A DNA stretch of 64,000 bases. It comes from Cryptomeria japonica. Taxonomy: Eukaryota > Streptophyta > Pinopsida > Cupressales > Cupressaceae. The notes beneath the pieces were generated by a model. It made no database searches and was not told the DNA's origin. It saw only the letters and a program-made list of their open reading frames with translations. This document shows, in pieces, positions 38,755 to 52,800 of this stretch. The stretch lies in NCBI RefSeq assembly GCF_030272615.1, contig NC_081414.1, positions 310,445,664-310,509,663 of the forward strand, written 5' to 3'. Made by a program: the position numbers and the translations under genes. Every line of letters begins with the position of its first letter. Position 1 is the stretch's first letter.

Positions 38755-41327
38755 AGTTAATTAAATAATATTTTATTATTCTTACTTTGGGTTTAAAAAA
38801 TATATTATTTTATAATATTTTGATTGGTTGAGAATTTTTATAGTTTTAGTTTGATTTTCTATTTATTTGGCTTCCTGAGTATTTTGTTGGGTTAGCATTT
38901 CGGGTATTATTCTACAAGTTGGATTTGGCTAAGGATTTTGGATTTTGAAGGTTGCTTGAAGATTTATTGGCTTGGATTGTGGATTGCGCTTCTTCGAATT
39001 CCTTTCATTACTTCTATTTTTTCAAGTTGGAGGAATTATCCTTCTATGCAAGATTTATTTCTAGGAAAGATTGTATTCTCTATGTTTTCATGAAAGATTG
39101 TCTTTAGGTTATTTGGGAGGAAATATTTTATAAGTTTTATATAGTTTTGGAGTTGATATTATTTCATATAAAGTTATAATATAAGGTTTTAATTTGGTTT
39201 GGGATTAATATGTTTGGATTTCCTGCCATTGCCGTGAATGGCCGACATAGGATTTTGGTTATGTAAATGTGTTTTCTCTAGCTGAGTCGTTTTTCCCTTG
39301 AGTTGTTTATCTGGCTCCTTCGATCTGTTATCGAATTGCATCTCTTTTGATAGTATTTTTGGGATTTATCATTTATCCTCTGATTTTTTGTCTATCGTGT
39401 TGGAAGTGAATGCATTGTTTCTATGTATGTGTTGTTTCTTTTATCATGTGCATTGTTTCGTGTTGTGTATGCATTGAACTATGTTGTGAATGCGTTGTCA
39501 TGTAGTGTATATGCGCTATTAAAATGTAAATGCATTGTAGTATGTCTTATATGCGCTGCAGGAAGCAATGAAAGTGTTGTTATGTTTAACAAAGGCATTG
39601 TAGGATTTGACATATGCGTTGTTCTGCATAGCAAATGCGCTAAACTGACTATTTCTAGTAAGTTCATCAATTTTATTCATTTTCTAGTTTTCTGTTCTTG
39701 TTCTTCGGAATCCAGAGGTTGTTTTCTGATACCTGAGTTGTTCCAGGTCTGTTTCATTGTATGATTATAGGTTATTTTGATTATATGGTTGTATATGTGA
39801 TTATCTTGTAGTCAAGCTAATTTGTGGTATTCTTTTATGATGATTGCATTGATGTTGGATTGGTTGGATACCTTGGTAAGCCAAGTCTTGTATTGTTGAG
39901 AGCCCATGGTTTTGCGGTAGTATTTTGCGTTGTTACCCTAAGGTCTAGGTGCATGCAAGGGGAGAGTGGGCTTCATAGTGAGCGACTAGGATTGCATGGA
40001 GTGGGCCATCCGAGGTCCAGATCTCCAGGTATCTCACTAGGGGTTTTCCAGTGTAAACAAGTGATAACTTAATTAATAATTCTTGGTGTGGGTAGAATAG
40101 TTAATCTTAATAAGATAAGAAATAATTCATCCCCTTTGCCTTGCCTAGTGGTGGTTGACCGAGATACAATTGGGAAGGCCATGGTAAAACCCGAGTAAGC
40201 TAATCTCTCTCACTCCATAAGTTGAGATGGCTCCACATGTACTTTGGGACATCTGGGACTGGTACTCAGGTACCCACATGTTGCATGTGATGACACTCTT
40301 GCTCCCTACATGTATATCCTAGCGCCTTGAGTTCTGCTTAGTTGTGTTGCCTCTAGAGGGTTCTGTGTTTGGAGGGTTTGCGTTGATGGTTATCATTTGG
40401 TTATTTTGTGTTTTCTTAGCATTCCTTGTTGTATTGGTCTTTCCTTTGGTTATTAGGTGTCAGCCTAGATCTAGAGTATGCGTGGGATCTTGTGTCATCT
40501 CCTAGCATGGGGGTGGTTCCTTTGGTTCCACATGGTCGGGGGGTTTGATGCCTTCTTCCATTGGGATGTTCTTCATTGGATGCTCTTGCATGGATGTGCA
40601 TATCTTGTCTTCTCAGCTTTGGATGGATACATGTAGTAGATTGATGTAAATGATTCTATGGCAATATATGTAGTGATTCATGATGTAATTGAAATGTAAA
40701 TAGGACCATGTTCCTTGTGGTGAAGGATATTGTCATCATATATGTTGTAATAGTATGTTAGGAGAACAAATAATATAACTTGTAATATTGGTTCATTAAT
40801 GGAAATTGATTCATGAATGTCTACATGGTCTTATGTAATGTTGGATATATGTTAGATTATCTTGTGATTTGTCCATGCTGATAGAAATGTATAAGTAATT
40901 TGGGAGGGGGAACATTTGGTATTGGTGTTTTAAAATGAACTTAAAAGGATTGGTTAAGTATGCATTTAATCATGATATAGAATAGTGAATGATCATGTAT
41001 GCATTGTAAGAATGAATCATGCTAGGAATTAGTATGCATTTAGTCTTTGGTGGTAATTGTGTTATGGTGTTAAGTTATTGTTTATGGTTAGTTTAAGTGA
41101 TGACATTGAAATGCCTTAGAGGATACTTTGATATGTTATGTTTATTTCCACTTGTGTTGTGTTCTTATGTGTAATTGATCATGATGGTTGGATGTTATAT
41201 GGTTAATGAATGATTATTGCATTTGAGTAGTTGATGATAATGGTTGCATTAGTTGATTTAATTTTTTTTTTATCTCCATTGCATGTTAGTTAGTGTACTT
41301 CTCTAGGGTATTTTGGTAGGCATTACA

Positions 41328-41332
41328 TGGTC
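41328..41332. other. target-site duplication of element C, right copy
   Basis: TGGTC follows the CATTACA end of the right LTR and equals the left flank at 29902-29906. Confidence 0.85.
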
Positions 41333-44300
41333 ATGAGTTAGACAAATACCAAATAAAAACTTCCTCCACCAAAAAGTTTAATAATAACAAATACCAAGAA
41401 CAATAGTTTTGGGCTCAACAATAGCTCACAAATGGTTTGAAAGCAATAGTTCCAAAGTAGAATGATATATTGTGAATTCAAATGTAGGATGATCATTCAT
41501 AAAGAACAATGTTAGAGGAAAAAATGATCTATAAATTCCTTGGTTATTCCATAAATATTTCCACCAACACATATACTTTCATTCACAACAATTTGACAAA
41601 TACTATGCTTTATCAAATGGCATATAAAAACCTACAACATATAATGTTATTACAATAATTATAGTTAATTTCCATTGCATTATACACCTTTTGATAGAGA
41701 AATAAACACATCTAAATCTAAATATCTACTATATGTTTTAACATAGCAAAATTACCTAGTAGATGCAAAACAAACAACATAAGAAAAGATGACACAAGAT
41801 ATTTACCTTCACCAAATCCAATGTTGGTAAACAAATCCAACAAGAATCCACAAACAAAATCAACCTTACAAGCTGCTCCCTTTATTAGGGTCATTAGAAC
41901 ACTCTCTAGCATCTTTTCACTTGTTCCTAATTTAGTGGTCTTATATGATCACTTTCTCAAGAAAGATTACAATGGATTTCTACCTTTAATTTCCAATAAC
42001 CCTAAGCCTTAGCATGATTCCTATCTTTCATATCACCTAAGGACAATTCTCCAATATCAAGTGAACTCCTATCTATCATCATCCCTAAGTGAGTATAGTT
42101 CTCTAGAACCTTCCATAAATCTTCATACATGTTCATAGTTGTTTAAGATCAACCCAAAGGGGTATATTTGTGGATAGGAGGAATACATGAATTAACAAGA
42201 GGCAATGGAAAGCCTTGAATGTGCAAAATGGAAGGTGAACTATTTCAAGTCTCTAGATGAGAATCTAATTCAATTGTTTTGTCTTTTATGTGATATGCTT
42301 AATGATAATTCAACCCATCACCTACACATAGTTCCATGATAATTCAACTATAGTTTCACTTCTCTATCTTACCTCTTATGTGTTTAACACTATTATGATT
42401 TGAGTGATCACTTAGTCAACAAACTTTTCAAACATTTTTAAATCAAAGGAAATAAAAGCCAAGTTGTAGTTGATACACATTCTAGGTTTTAATCTTTTTG
42501 TTAAGTACAAGGATCTTGAATTCCGATTTAATGTAAGTATATATTTGTTAGAGCCATTTGGAATTCACTTATAGACCCAAAATTAACCCCATTGAAGAAA
42601 AAATTGGCTTTCAATTCTAGCCACAAAAGCCAAGTTCTATAAACTTGACTAGATAAATCTCTAGTAGTAAAATCCTTCATTTGACTCTTGACCTATTGAG
42701 CCTTTGCAAGGGATATGTCATGAAAATCAATAATGGGAGACCAACAAAGGGAATGAGTATCGATAGTGAACCTATAAACAAACATCCCTATTCTAGAGAA
42801 AGCAAGTTGACAACATCACAAGCATTCAATATACTCAAACCAACAAAAGTTCTTAAAATTTAACTAGCATAGGAGCTACAATAAGATATTAAAGTCAATA
42901 TCTTTAAAAACCTACTTTTCATAAATTCTATCCTAAGAGATGCAAATTCTAAAGAGAGTTTGTTAGGCTTCATTGCCTTCCAAACATCTTATGACCCACT
43001 TAGCACAAAAAGTGTCACTTCAAGGTTCATGACTATTGCCACTTAGAATCATCTAGCTTTCTTGGGCTTGCAACGAAGGCCCTAGGATTCTACTAAAACC
43101 ACAAATAACTTCAAAATTGGTCCACAATAAGTCCTTAACAAGGCTCTATAACTTTTTGTTATCTTTAAAAGGTACCCAACAAGAAGAGTTGCAACATTGA
43201 GTGGTTGATAGCCAATTTAAACATCTCTAATATTTATCATATCCTTTAAAAAAGTGACTTCTATTAATTTCTAGAAAAAGGGGATTTATATTGTTATCTC
43301 ATATTTGTATATTCATGCAGTAATTTTATGCTTAAGTATATTAGAATGATTTTTAAACTCAAGTTCTTATATTGTAGCAAAAGATAGATCCCAACTTTAG
43401 GAAGTATTGATACCAATTAGCTCTAATCAAGCACTACTTTCCAACACAAGTAATTACAAAGAGATTCTCAATATTATTAAAGATCACATAAATTCCTCCT
43501 AAAAACATTTTGCCCTTGCACCTCATAATGGATTTGGGTAAAGAACTAGTTCTTGTTTATGGTATTACTTCGGGCAATCTTTTGACATATTAATTTAAAA
43601 ACTAATAGGCCACCTTGTTAGAGGTACTTCTTCAATATTGACTGAAATCTGAAAATGTTTAATGTATCAAAAAGGTTAGCTTATCTTATAGACCAACTAT
43701 AACAGTTGTTTTGTAATGAATTTTAATTAGAAAAGTTTTTATATATAGAAAACACCCCCAAAAGTTCAAATGAATTAATTAAATGATAAGAAATAATATA
43801 TTTATATATATAATCTTATAGACTGTCTCAAGCTCTCCAAGCTTTTTGGACAAATGTTTGTTACATGGCTTTTTATATTTCAAGCTTCTTTTTTTTTATA
43901 AGGAGTAAATACTTTTTATCTAGAGCTATGAACTAGTGACGTCACAAACTGGGGACCTCACCTTCAATATAACAGTCGACAATAACATCCTAGTGAAATT
44001 TGAACCTTGATGACAAGAACAAAATCAAATTCAAACCATCACATTATGCCAATACCCAATTTCTATTTTTGGATTGCTTATCTCTTGCTAGAAAGGAAAT
44101 ACTTATCAGAATGTTAAAAAGAAAAAGAAATCAAGAAAAAAAGAGATGTCGAAAATAGTATGTAACAAACATTTACACAAATTTGTAGACTTGTGAAAAA
44201 TAACACACAATGTTAACTTCGTATCTCTATCATGAAATCACCACCTTCCTTTCCTTTTTAAGAAGGGACATCTCTTCTCAATGATAGTTGTACACCTTTA

Positions 44301-44775
44301 TATTAATCTAAATTTACTTGCTTTGTATAAATATGTATTCCCATTTACTCATGGTTCATTTAGCCGCAATTCTATGACTATCTCTTTGCTAGAATTGTTC
44401 TAATTAATCACTTCCGCTTATACCATATGTTCTTGTAATTTAATGTCTTTTAGATCAAATTTTGTAAAGTAACAGTGTGATACTTTATATAGGCAAACCT
44501 TTATGGAAGTCAATTTTTTTTTAATAACCAAAGTTATAAGTCTTTTAGTTATAACTATAGGAAAACTTCTAAATATCTCACGTCAAGCAAGGATCCTTAG
44601 AGCAGCACAAATAGACATGAGCCGGTTAGGATATAAGTCCTAGTTATCATTCCTATTTGAGGTAGCATAGGTCCAATCTTACGATTAAGAAAGAGGTCAC
44701 CAATTAATTCTCAAGCATGTTTGTGCAATTGGATATTTTTTTTCTTTAACCTATGATGCTCCTCACTAGTAGTAT
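41333..44775. other. AT-rich intergenic sequence, no gene recognised
   Basis: No frame longer than 64 codons shows a recognisable motif, and no LTR, TIR or tRNA structure is visible. A segment near 43920-44030 (GAGCTATGAACTAGTGACGTCAC ... GGGGACCTCACC) has the look of a dispersed repeat but has no second copy here. Confidence 0.5.
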
Positions 44776-45646
44776 GGATTTACTCATTTTCCATCTCTAC
44801 TTTTCTGTTATCATGGCCTCCTCACTATTTTCATGGATTTACCTATGTTCCATGGAGGGACGAGGATGGAAGGATGACAGGGGATGCATTTTCGAGATGT
44901 CTCTTAGAGGGTCAATTTTAGAGGATGACTATCTATATATATATTTTAAAATATATTAATATATTATAGAAAGAGGGGAAAGAAAGAGAGAGATATGTCA
45001 ATAACTGATAACAACAATATCATTTGTAGATAAATCTTGAGGGTAGTAGTACAACACCATAATAAATTTCAGTAAAGCATTATAACAAGAGTCTCAAACA
45101 TCAAAATACAACAGCTTATGAAACTAAGCCTCGTTTGAGCTATCAATATGCAAAGACTTGGAACCATTTGAGTCACTATCACTCTCTAACAAAAGTGGAT
45201 CATCCAATGGTAGCCCGAAGTCATGGTTGGTTGGGTTAGTGTTTTGTTTGGTTTTAACTCTTTATGTCATTTTAGGGTTCCTTTGTGGTTCATAAGTCCT
45301 TGTGGGCCTCCCATAGCCTAATAAAAGCAAAGAAAATTAGAAAAACTATTTTTTATTTTTTTTGTAAACCTGGAATCATTCCTAGACATAGGGAATGACT
45401 AGCCGTTTTAGGGATGGGGGACGCCAAAGGGATGCCCCCTTGTTGTCTCGGGGACGGCAAAACGTCTCCAAATGGCTGGGGACATTTCTTGACATTTCCT
45501 AGGATTTTTGGTCAAGCGGGAACGGCAAGGGGACATCCCCTTGTTTTCCCGTCTCTAAAAAGACGAGGGATGGGGACATGTCCCCATATAAAATAGGGAT
45601 TTACTCAGTCTCAATCTCTATTTTTCTGTTATCATGGCCTCCTCTC
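44776..45646. repeat. segment bounded by a 45 bp direct repeat, with a GGGGAC/GTCCCC-rich block
   Basis: About 45 bp (TTACTCA ... TTTTCTGTTATCATGGCCTC) occur at about 44779-44825 and again at about 45600-45645. Between them, 45405-45592 is unusually GC-rich. It is built from GGGGAC and GTCCCC words that pair as short palindromes (for example GGGGACATCCCC-like and GGGGACATGTCCCC). No reading frame in it is convincing. It may be a small mobile repeat or a structured non-coding segment. Confidence 0.5.
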
Positions 45647-46596
45647 CTATTTTTTATATTTTTTTCACTCCTCAAACCTTTCGTATGATAAACCAAAATG
45701 TATATTGGACTACAATTATAGAAAGTAAGAACCAAACTACTATTGCGGAGTAAATCATAGATGTATAGTATCCACTGAACCTCTTTTATAAATAGGCTAC
45801 AAAGCTCGACAATTCTAAGAAAATTTCAAAGATGACTAAAGAGAGGATACCAAAAGAGTACCGAGTCCCCCAGACAGTTCTTAAGCAGTGACTTTTGAAC
45901 GATGAAGGTGTCTCTCGAGAGATTGACGGAATGGTGGTGGTAATGCCATAGACCTTTGGTTATTTGCATCTGAAGAATATTTATCAAGCCACTGCATATT
46001 AAGGAAATAAACTCTTTTTTTTGTAGGCATTGATAATATGGAAGATTGTTCATAGCCTATATATAGTACTTCTAAAGGATACCCAAGTCCTATCTCTTAC
46101 ATAGAGACTTATTATAACCGAATTGATGAATCATGAATAATCAATGACAATTTTATCCAGCTAGGCTAGACTCTTTCTCAGTTGAAATTTCCCTTGCACA
46201 CAAGTCCATCAGTGAACTTCAAGATGTTTTTAATCAGTTTTGGATCCCTTAGGATAATGTGAATGCATAAGAATATATTGAAAGGAGGAGCTTCTAGCTA
46301 TTGTTTTTAGACAATTTTAATAGTCAACAGATGGATGGAGACTTCCTTTAACTGCTAAAAGAGTTCAACGATTCTTTTGATCTTTGCACATAAAACAATA
46401 AGGAAGTTTTACATTGAGTTTAAGACATTACCGGAAGGATTTGCTTTCATAAATTTAGATTTACATAATATTTGGTATATGTTGAGTACCAGATCTTATT
46501 CCATTTCTTTTACTAGCTATACTTGTTGGCTATCAATCTGGCATCAAGCCACTGCTTCAGCAGTGTGATTCCAAATTTTGTTCTGGCTGACAAAAT
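45647..46596. other. downstream flank of the ABC transporter gene
   Basis: AT-rich sequence following the stop codon of the minus-strand ABC gene. It should contain its 3' UTR and polyadenylation site, but no single site is clear. No other gene was recognised. Confidence 0.45.
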
Positions 46597-46800
46597 TTAA
46601 ACCTCATTTTTAGTTCCTTGCAATTGCCTTCGAACTAGGGACGTATAGATACCATTCTTTTCAAGCAATTCTTCATGACTGCCACTTTCAACTATTTCAC
46701 CACCCGACACAACTGCAACAGTATTTGCACTTTGAACAGTTGAAAGCCGATGTGCTATAACTAGAACAGTGCGCCCTTTCATCAAGTGGTCCATGGCATC
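46597..46800 (-). CDS. ABC transporter last exon (H-loop and C-terminus)
   Basis: 204 bp, starting [12 protein letters not shown] after an AAATTAG acceptor and ending at TAA. It contains VIAHRLSTV (switch His) and the C-terminal LVRRQLQ helix. Confidence 0.9.
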   Translation of the reverse strand, partial: DAMDHLMKGRTVLVIAHRLSTVQSANTVAVVSGGEIVESGSHEELLEKNGIYTSLVRRQLQGTKNEV

Positions 46801-49800
46801 CTAATTTAATATAAGCCAAAAGATCATTACTGCATAAAAATAAGATGAAGTGCATATTCTACTGCATGCCATGAAAGGATGGGGTTTTCTTACTTGAACC
46901 AAGTACTCGCTCTCTGCATCCAACGCACTTGTAGCCTCATCCAGAAGGAGCACACGAGGATCCATCAGTAATGCCCTTGCTATAGCTATCCGTTGCTTCT
47001 GGCCTCCTGAAAGCCTCACACCACGCTCTCCAACATGTGTATTGTAGCCTTCTGGAAACCTTGATATAAAGTCATGAGCATTGGCCATTTTCTGCAATTT
47101 TGTTGAACCACGAGTAGATAGCATGAGTTGGATAATGAACGCTTATGAATAAAATTTATGCATTACATGACAATTGTTCTTGAGGTGATTTATTCTTTGT
47201 TAATATGAAGTATCCAAAATCTACAAAACAGATTCATGCATGTATAGGAATTCCCAGCATAGGAAGGGCAGATAGGGTTGCAGATTTTTAGGTTAAAGCA
47301 AATTCCCAGAAGTAGTGCACAAATGCTTTTGGAACATACAGCTGCATTTTCAACATCGACAGTAGGGGCCCTGCCCTTCACTCCATATGCAATGTTTTCT
47401 GCTATTGAGCAGTTGAAAAGAACTGGTTCCTGGCTCACAATGCTCACCTGCCAAAATTACAGGTTAGTTTCAAACGAGTCAATAACAAGAAGCTATGCTT
47501 CATGGATAGTAGTGTTGGTTTACCTCATGAAAAATGACGTAAATGGCTAATTAACATTAAAATGAAACTTTATGTAAGAATATTACCAATTTGTGATCCT
47601 CAAACGATGCAGTCTATACCAGATACTCACTTTTAAGGGAATTGTGACTGACAGAAGCAAGATACATGGCCACTTATTTGTGAGTAGTTTTTAAATAAAT
47701 GCAGAATTTTTCCCAGAGGAAACACAACCCGATGGATCTGGAAGCATCACTTATATCATAAGAAAGAAATTGAATGTTCAGTAAAACAGGATTGGCATGT
47801 GCAACTTCCTTAACCAGGGAATTAAGTTATACATGGCTGCAGATGCATTCCAGCTGTTATGAGATATTAGTTTAAATTTATTTAAAATATGGAGCCATGT
47901 GAATATATAGATTCCTGTTTGCAAGTAATACAGGAAAATTGGCAGTGTAAATATTTAACGTATACCACATGTTAAAAGATTGGCCCTCCTTTGATATCTG
48001 CACTCGACATTGAAGTACAAATACTTTGAATGAAGTTGCCAATAATCAGGTCTACGAAATAAAAACTACAAGAAATTATAAGTAGCAGGACTTAGAAAAA
48101 GCGTACTGTGTTTCTTACGATCATATCAAACTAATTCTCTAGCCGAGCTTGCTAGAGAGAAGAGGGTAATTAATTCCATCAGGCTTACTAGGATTTGGAT
48201 CGTCATCTTGTATGTACAGCCAAATTGGGATCTACACATATCTAGAGGATTTTTTTGGCAGTTCTGAGAATCCTTCAGTAGTATAAATCATGAATATGAT
48301 AGCTCAGCCATCTAGGATCTGTAAGATTCAAGGTACCTAAAGATCTTATAATATACATTAACTTATTGATACGATAGTACAGCATATCCTACAGATAAGG
48401 ATGAACTACAAATACCCTTAATTTATTGTCTCCGAGTTATTAGACTAACAGAGTCAAACCAGTGCTACATAATCTTCATGAAACAAAAACTTAAGAAAAA
48501 GCTGAACCTCAAGTAAACAATACGTTTGCAGCTTGTTCAACAAATATAAAGGTATCTTCCCAAATAATATTTTACCAAGATTATCACCCGTAAAAGGCAT
48601 CAATAGTTAAATAGAACTAGAGATGTAACCAACCATTGGAACATCTTATGGGCCTAAGCAAGCTGCAGAACGGGATGTAGAAAAGCAAGTCTACCATCTC
48701 TTGGAAAGAGAATATGAAGTATCTTTCAGATTTTTTTTAGTGAATAATTTTTTGTAGTTAAAAAAATGTGAGAATTTTTATAGACTACAGATCACTACAC
48801 AAGATCAGGAAAAAACAAAGATAAATACGCATTATGTTGAAAAGCCAATATATTCATTACGGACCATGTTTCCCTATCAATTTTCATGTTTAAACAAACA
48901 CCAAGTATATTATTCTCCACCAATTCAAAATCTGGGATTCCACATCTGTTTATAGTAATATATTTGTTTCCTTAAAAGTGGCCAATGTTATATTTATTTA
49001 GTTTATCTTTTGTTATCTTATACCTATCTTCAGAGAGCTGACAATAATAGGGTTGTAACTTGTAACATCTCTCCTTCAATAAGGAAAAGTTGATCTCTGA
49101 TATGTGTCGGTGCTTATATTTACACATTGGAGTCAAGGACTAGAAAATATATAACACAGGCATCAGGTCTTTGTCATGACAGATGAACTCATCTTCAGTT
49201 CACCACAGGTGGTTCAATCCAAAGATGCATCACTTCACCATTTGTTTGATTTGCCATCATAACTACCAGTTCAGTTCACCCAGCACTGCTCAGCTTGTCA
49301 TATCTGTTGGTGTTTTGTAGCTTCAGGAGCTATTTTTCCTTAATATAATTGATTCAAGGCAAGTCGGCCCTTGTATTGTAAAACAAAAGAATAAATATTT
49401 AAGGCAGGTCGGCCTTATATTATAAACAATTATTGTATTACAAAGGTCGGCCCTAGAAAGGTGGTCACCTAGCTTGCTATATAAAGGAGGTGGAGTCTCC
49501 ACATTATTCACTCTCCAATTCACATTTTCCTAGCAGTAGTACGCATCTTTCAGCACCAGATCCGATTCTTTGAAGAAGTATTATCATTCGCTCAAGGAGA
49601 AGTAGCATTTATAATTGTATAAGTCTTGGCCAAACTCAAGGGCCTGGTTTTGTATGCAGACTTCTGCACTTATTCCTTTTATAAGAAGATATTATTTGCT
49701 GGGTTTTTCTCCCTCAAGTAGGAGGGTTTTCCCAGGGTAATTTGCTGTGTTCATTGTTCTATGTGTTATGCTTTCTGCTTATTGCACTTCTGATCTATAA

Positions 49801-52800
49801 TCAACAATATCACATATATAATAGATCAGATGGATTAGGCCTCTCCTGCCCTGCAGTGGAAAGAACTACTGTCTCACCTCAATATATTTCTCAATCTGTA
49901 GATGTAGCACTCGGAGATTTCATCTTGGTGTCCAATCTTCATATAATCGTCCATAATTATTGGCTTATGTATTTGCTCTCATAATCCAAAACAGTAGATT
50001 ATATGCCTGACATATAACCACACATGCTCCAATAATAACCTTGCAACTTCTTGGTGACTAAGTCATTTTCAAGCTATCAGTACTGCTTCCTTACTAAACC
50101 AATGGGCTACCACAAAATCCTCCATTATATGCATTTAGCAATTACATCTGGTTTTGAAATGCTATCCCATGGACAATTTAGAACTAGCAACAGTGGGTAC
50201 ACACCTAGCTTTCGGTCCGCACATTTGCTCATGATGCAGTGTACAACATCAAACAAATTGCTAAAGACCACCCTACATCTATGAGCAATAAAAATATCTT
50301 TGAAAATGAATATCTTCTTGACACCAAAAAGACCTACTTCCTTCAATCCATGGGCTTCAGACAGCCCTTGCTTCTCCAGTTATATACAAATCTTATTTGA
50401 ACGAACCATTTTCTGTCTTATAATCAATATTCTTTCCAGTTTCTCATGGTCAATTTAGCACAAGAACAGTGTGTACAAACTTATCTTTGCGTCTGCACAT
50501 ATGCTCATGATATACAATGCACAACCTCAAACAAACAGCTGAACATTGTTCTACATCTTCAAGCAATGAAAATATATCTGAAAATGAGTACGTCTTTATG
50601 ATGTCAAAATGACCTACCACCTTTGATGCACAGCAAAGTTGCGTGGATATGGCTACTGTATTTGATACGGATACGGCTATTTTTTAAGACCCCTGATATG
50701 GATACAGCTGGGTACGTCATTCATAAAAAACACATATGTTTAACACAATTTTCTAAGTTATTCGAGGAGATTTTCATTACTTCAACAGCAATATAGACAC
50801 ATATTTGCTACATAAATAATGATAAAGTTGATTTGACATTTTACAATATGCAAAAATAGTAGAGTTGCATTGGAAGATAACCCTAAAAACGGGTCACTGA
50901 AATAGAAAAACATTTCATTTGTCTTTCTCATTTGGTGTAGGTTTTGTTAATATCAATTTTTTTTTAAAAATGCATGAATTAATTTTTTTTAAATTAAATT
51001 TAGGAAGATTTATGTCAAATTTTTTAAATCAAATCACATTAGTATCTAGCATGGTTGGAAATCAAGAATTTTTGGGCATGCGTGGGTACAATATTCGACA
51101 TGTATCCGGACTGTATCAGATACATATCTGTTTCGGAAATGGGAGCAGATACGGGGATACACGTTCCCAGGGAGGGACAAAGAAGTTTCTGGCAACTCTG
51201 ATGCACTGGCTTCACACTGCCCTTGCTTGTCTACTTAGTATACAGCTCTTATTTTAAATACCATTCTCTATCTTTAAGTCAATGTACTCTTCTTGGCAGA
51301 ACACAAAAGATTGGTATTGTTGCCGTCACTTGCCATTCATAACAGATGCCACTATTGTCAATGTATTATACTATTAAACATGTATCCCCTCTCTGAGACA
51401 TTTGAACAAAAATAGCAACAATTGCATTAGCACTTCAGAACCTTGTTTTGCAAGTTTGATTTTAATTGCATTAACATTTCAAACAATTTGTCACTGCTGT
51501 TTTTGTTCAAACAATTCCTAATGTTCTTCACTTTGTTGAATTTCTCCAAGAACGCCATCAATTTATTGTACTGATTCTAATGCTAATTACTGTGCATGTG
51601 CAATAATTGCAAGGATTTATATTTTACGTTCATTACATTATCCTTTTCCAGCTGATGATGGATATAATTTTTCACTGACTGAACTATGGCATACAATTCC
51701 TTACGGAAATTTGGGTGATTGATCACTGCTCATGATGAGTAAAATATCATAATAAGTCCTAGCTTATAAGTACCATTTCCTAGCACATAGTTTGAAGCAT
51801 CAACTTCATTCTTGAATGAAATCTAAAGATTAGGTTGGCCTAAAGTTGGTCTCACACACATCTTTGCTTCAAGATTTCATGTGTCTTGTCTTCATTACAT
51901 TTAAGTCCTTTACATAAGGTAATCGATGGTGATATAATCTCCAAAAGCTTATTCAAATAAGTTGTGAAGACACTGTGCTGCTTCCACAAAGGTACATGCC
52001 TTGGTTAGATTACTGGATATTTTGTGAGGTCTTCAACTCTCCAGTATGAGCTACAAAACCTAATTAAACAAGTCCTCTTCCCAAATCCCACTAAACAAAA
52101 AAGCATCATCCAGATACACAATCATGAAATGGTCTGAGAACCTCATTCATGAGCACCATTGGTGCATAACACATACCAGACAACATTCTTAAGTACAATC
52201 CTTGATCATTCATTTTCAGGTATCCCCTTTTTGAATCATGAATTGGTGATAATGAATACTTCTTTCCAGGCATCCTCTATTTGAATCATGAATTGGAAAT
52301 AAACAAACTTTTAAGTAAAACTTAATGAAAAAAGAAATGAATTGTATTTGATTGTATATTTGATAAAGGAAGCTGATTCTTGATGGTTATCTTGTTCATC
52401 ACTTGCAATTCCACACATGCAAATTGATCCATCTACCTTAGAAGCAAGCATAATGCCAAGCCATATGATGACACTTAGTTTGAAAGCACTTTGTTCGAGG
52501 AATTCTAGGACTATCAGATGCTCTCTTTGAAAATCTTTTACAGTCCAGAAATACTTGCTTATAGCACAATGCCAACCCATGAATCTATTTGCTTTTCTCA
52601 ATACTTGCTTATAAAGACATGGAACAGCTTGCAATGCAAACCAAATCCCATCTAATCAATCCAATAATCACTTTGAAAGCCTCATTCAAAGAGACGAGGA
52701 CTTTCAAACTCAGAGAGCTTGAACAGTGATCTTCGGGGTCAATCTAATCTGCAGGTGAAAGAGATAGATGTGAACCCTAAACAAGCCTCACCAGGTATCT

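Noticed and set aside
41718-41912. 64-codon hydrophobic minus-strand frame
   Set aside because: Short, isolated and without homologous motifs; likely chance in AT-rich DNA.
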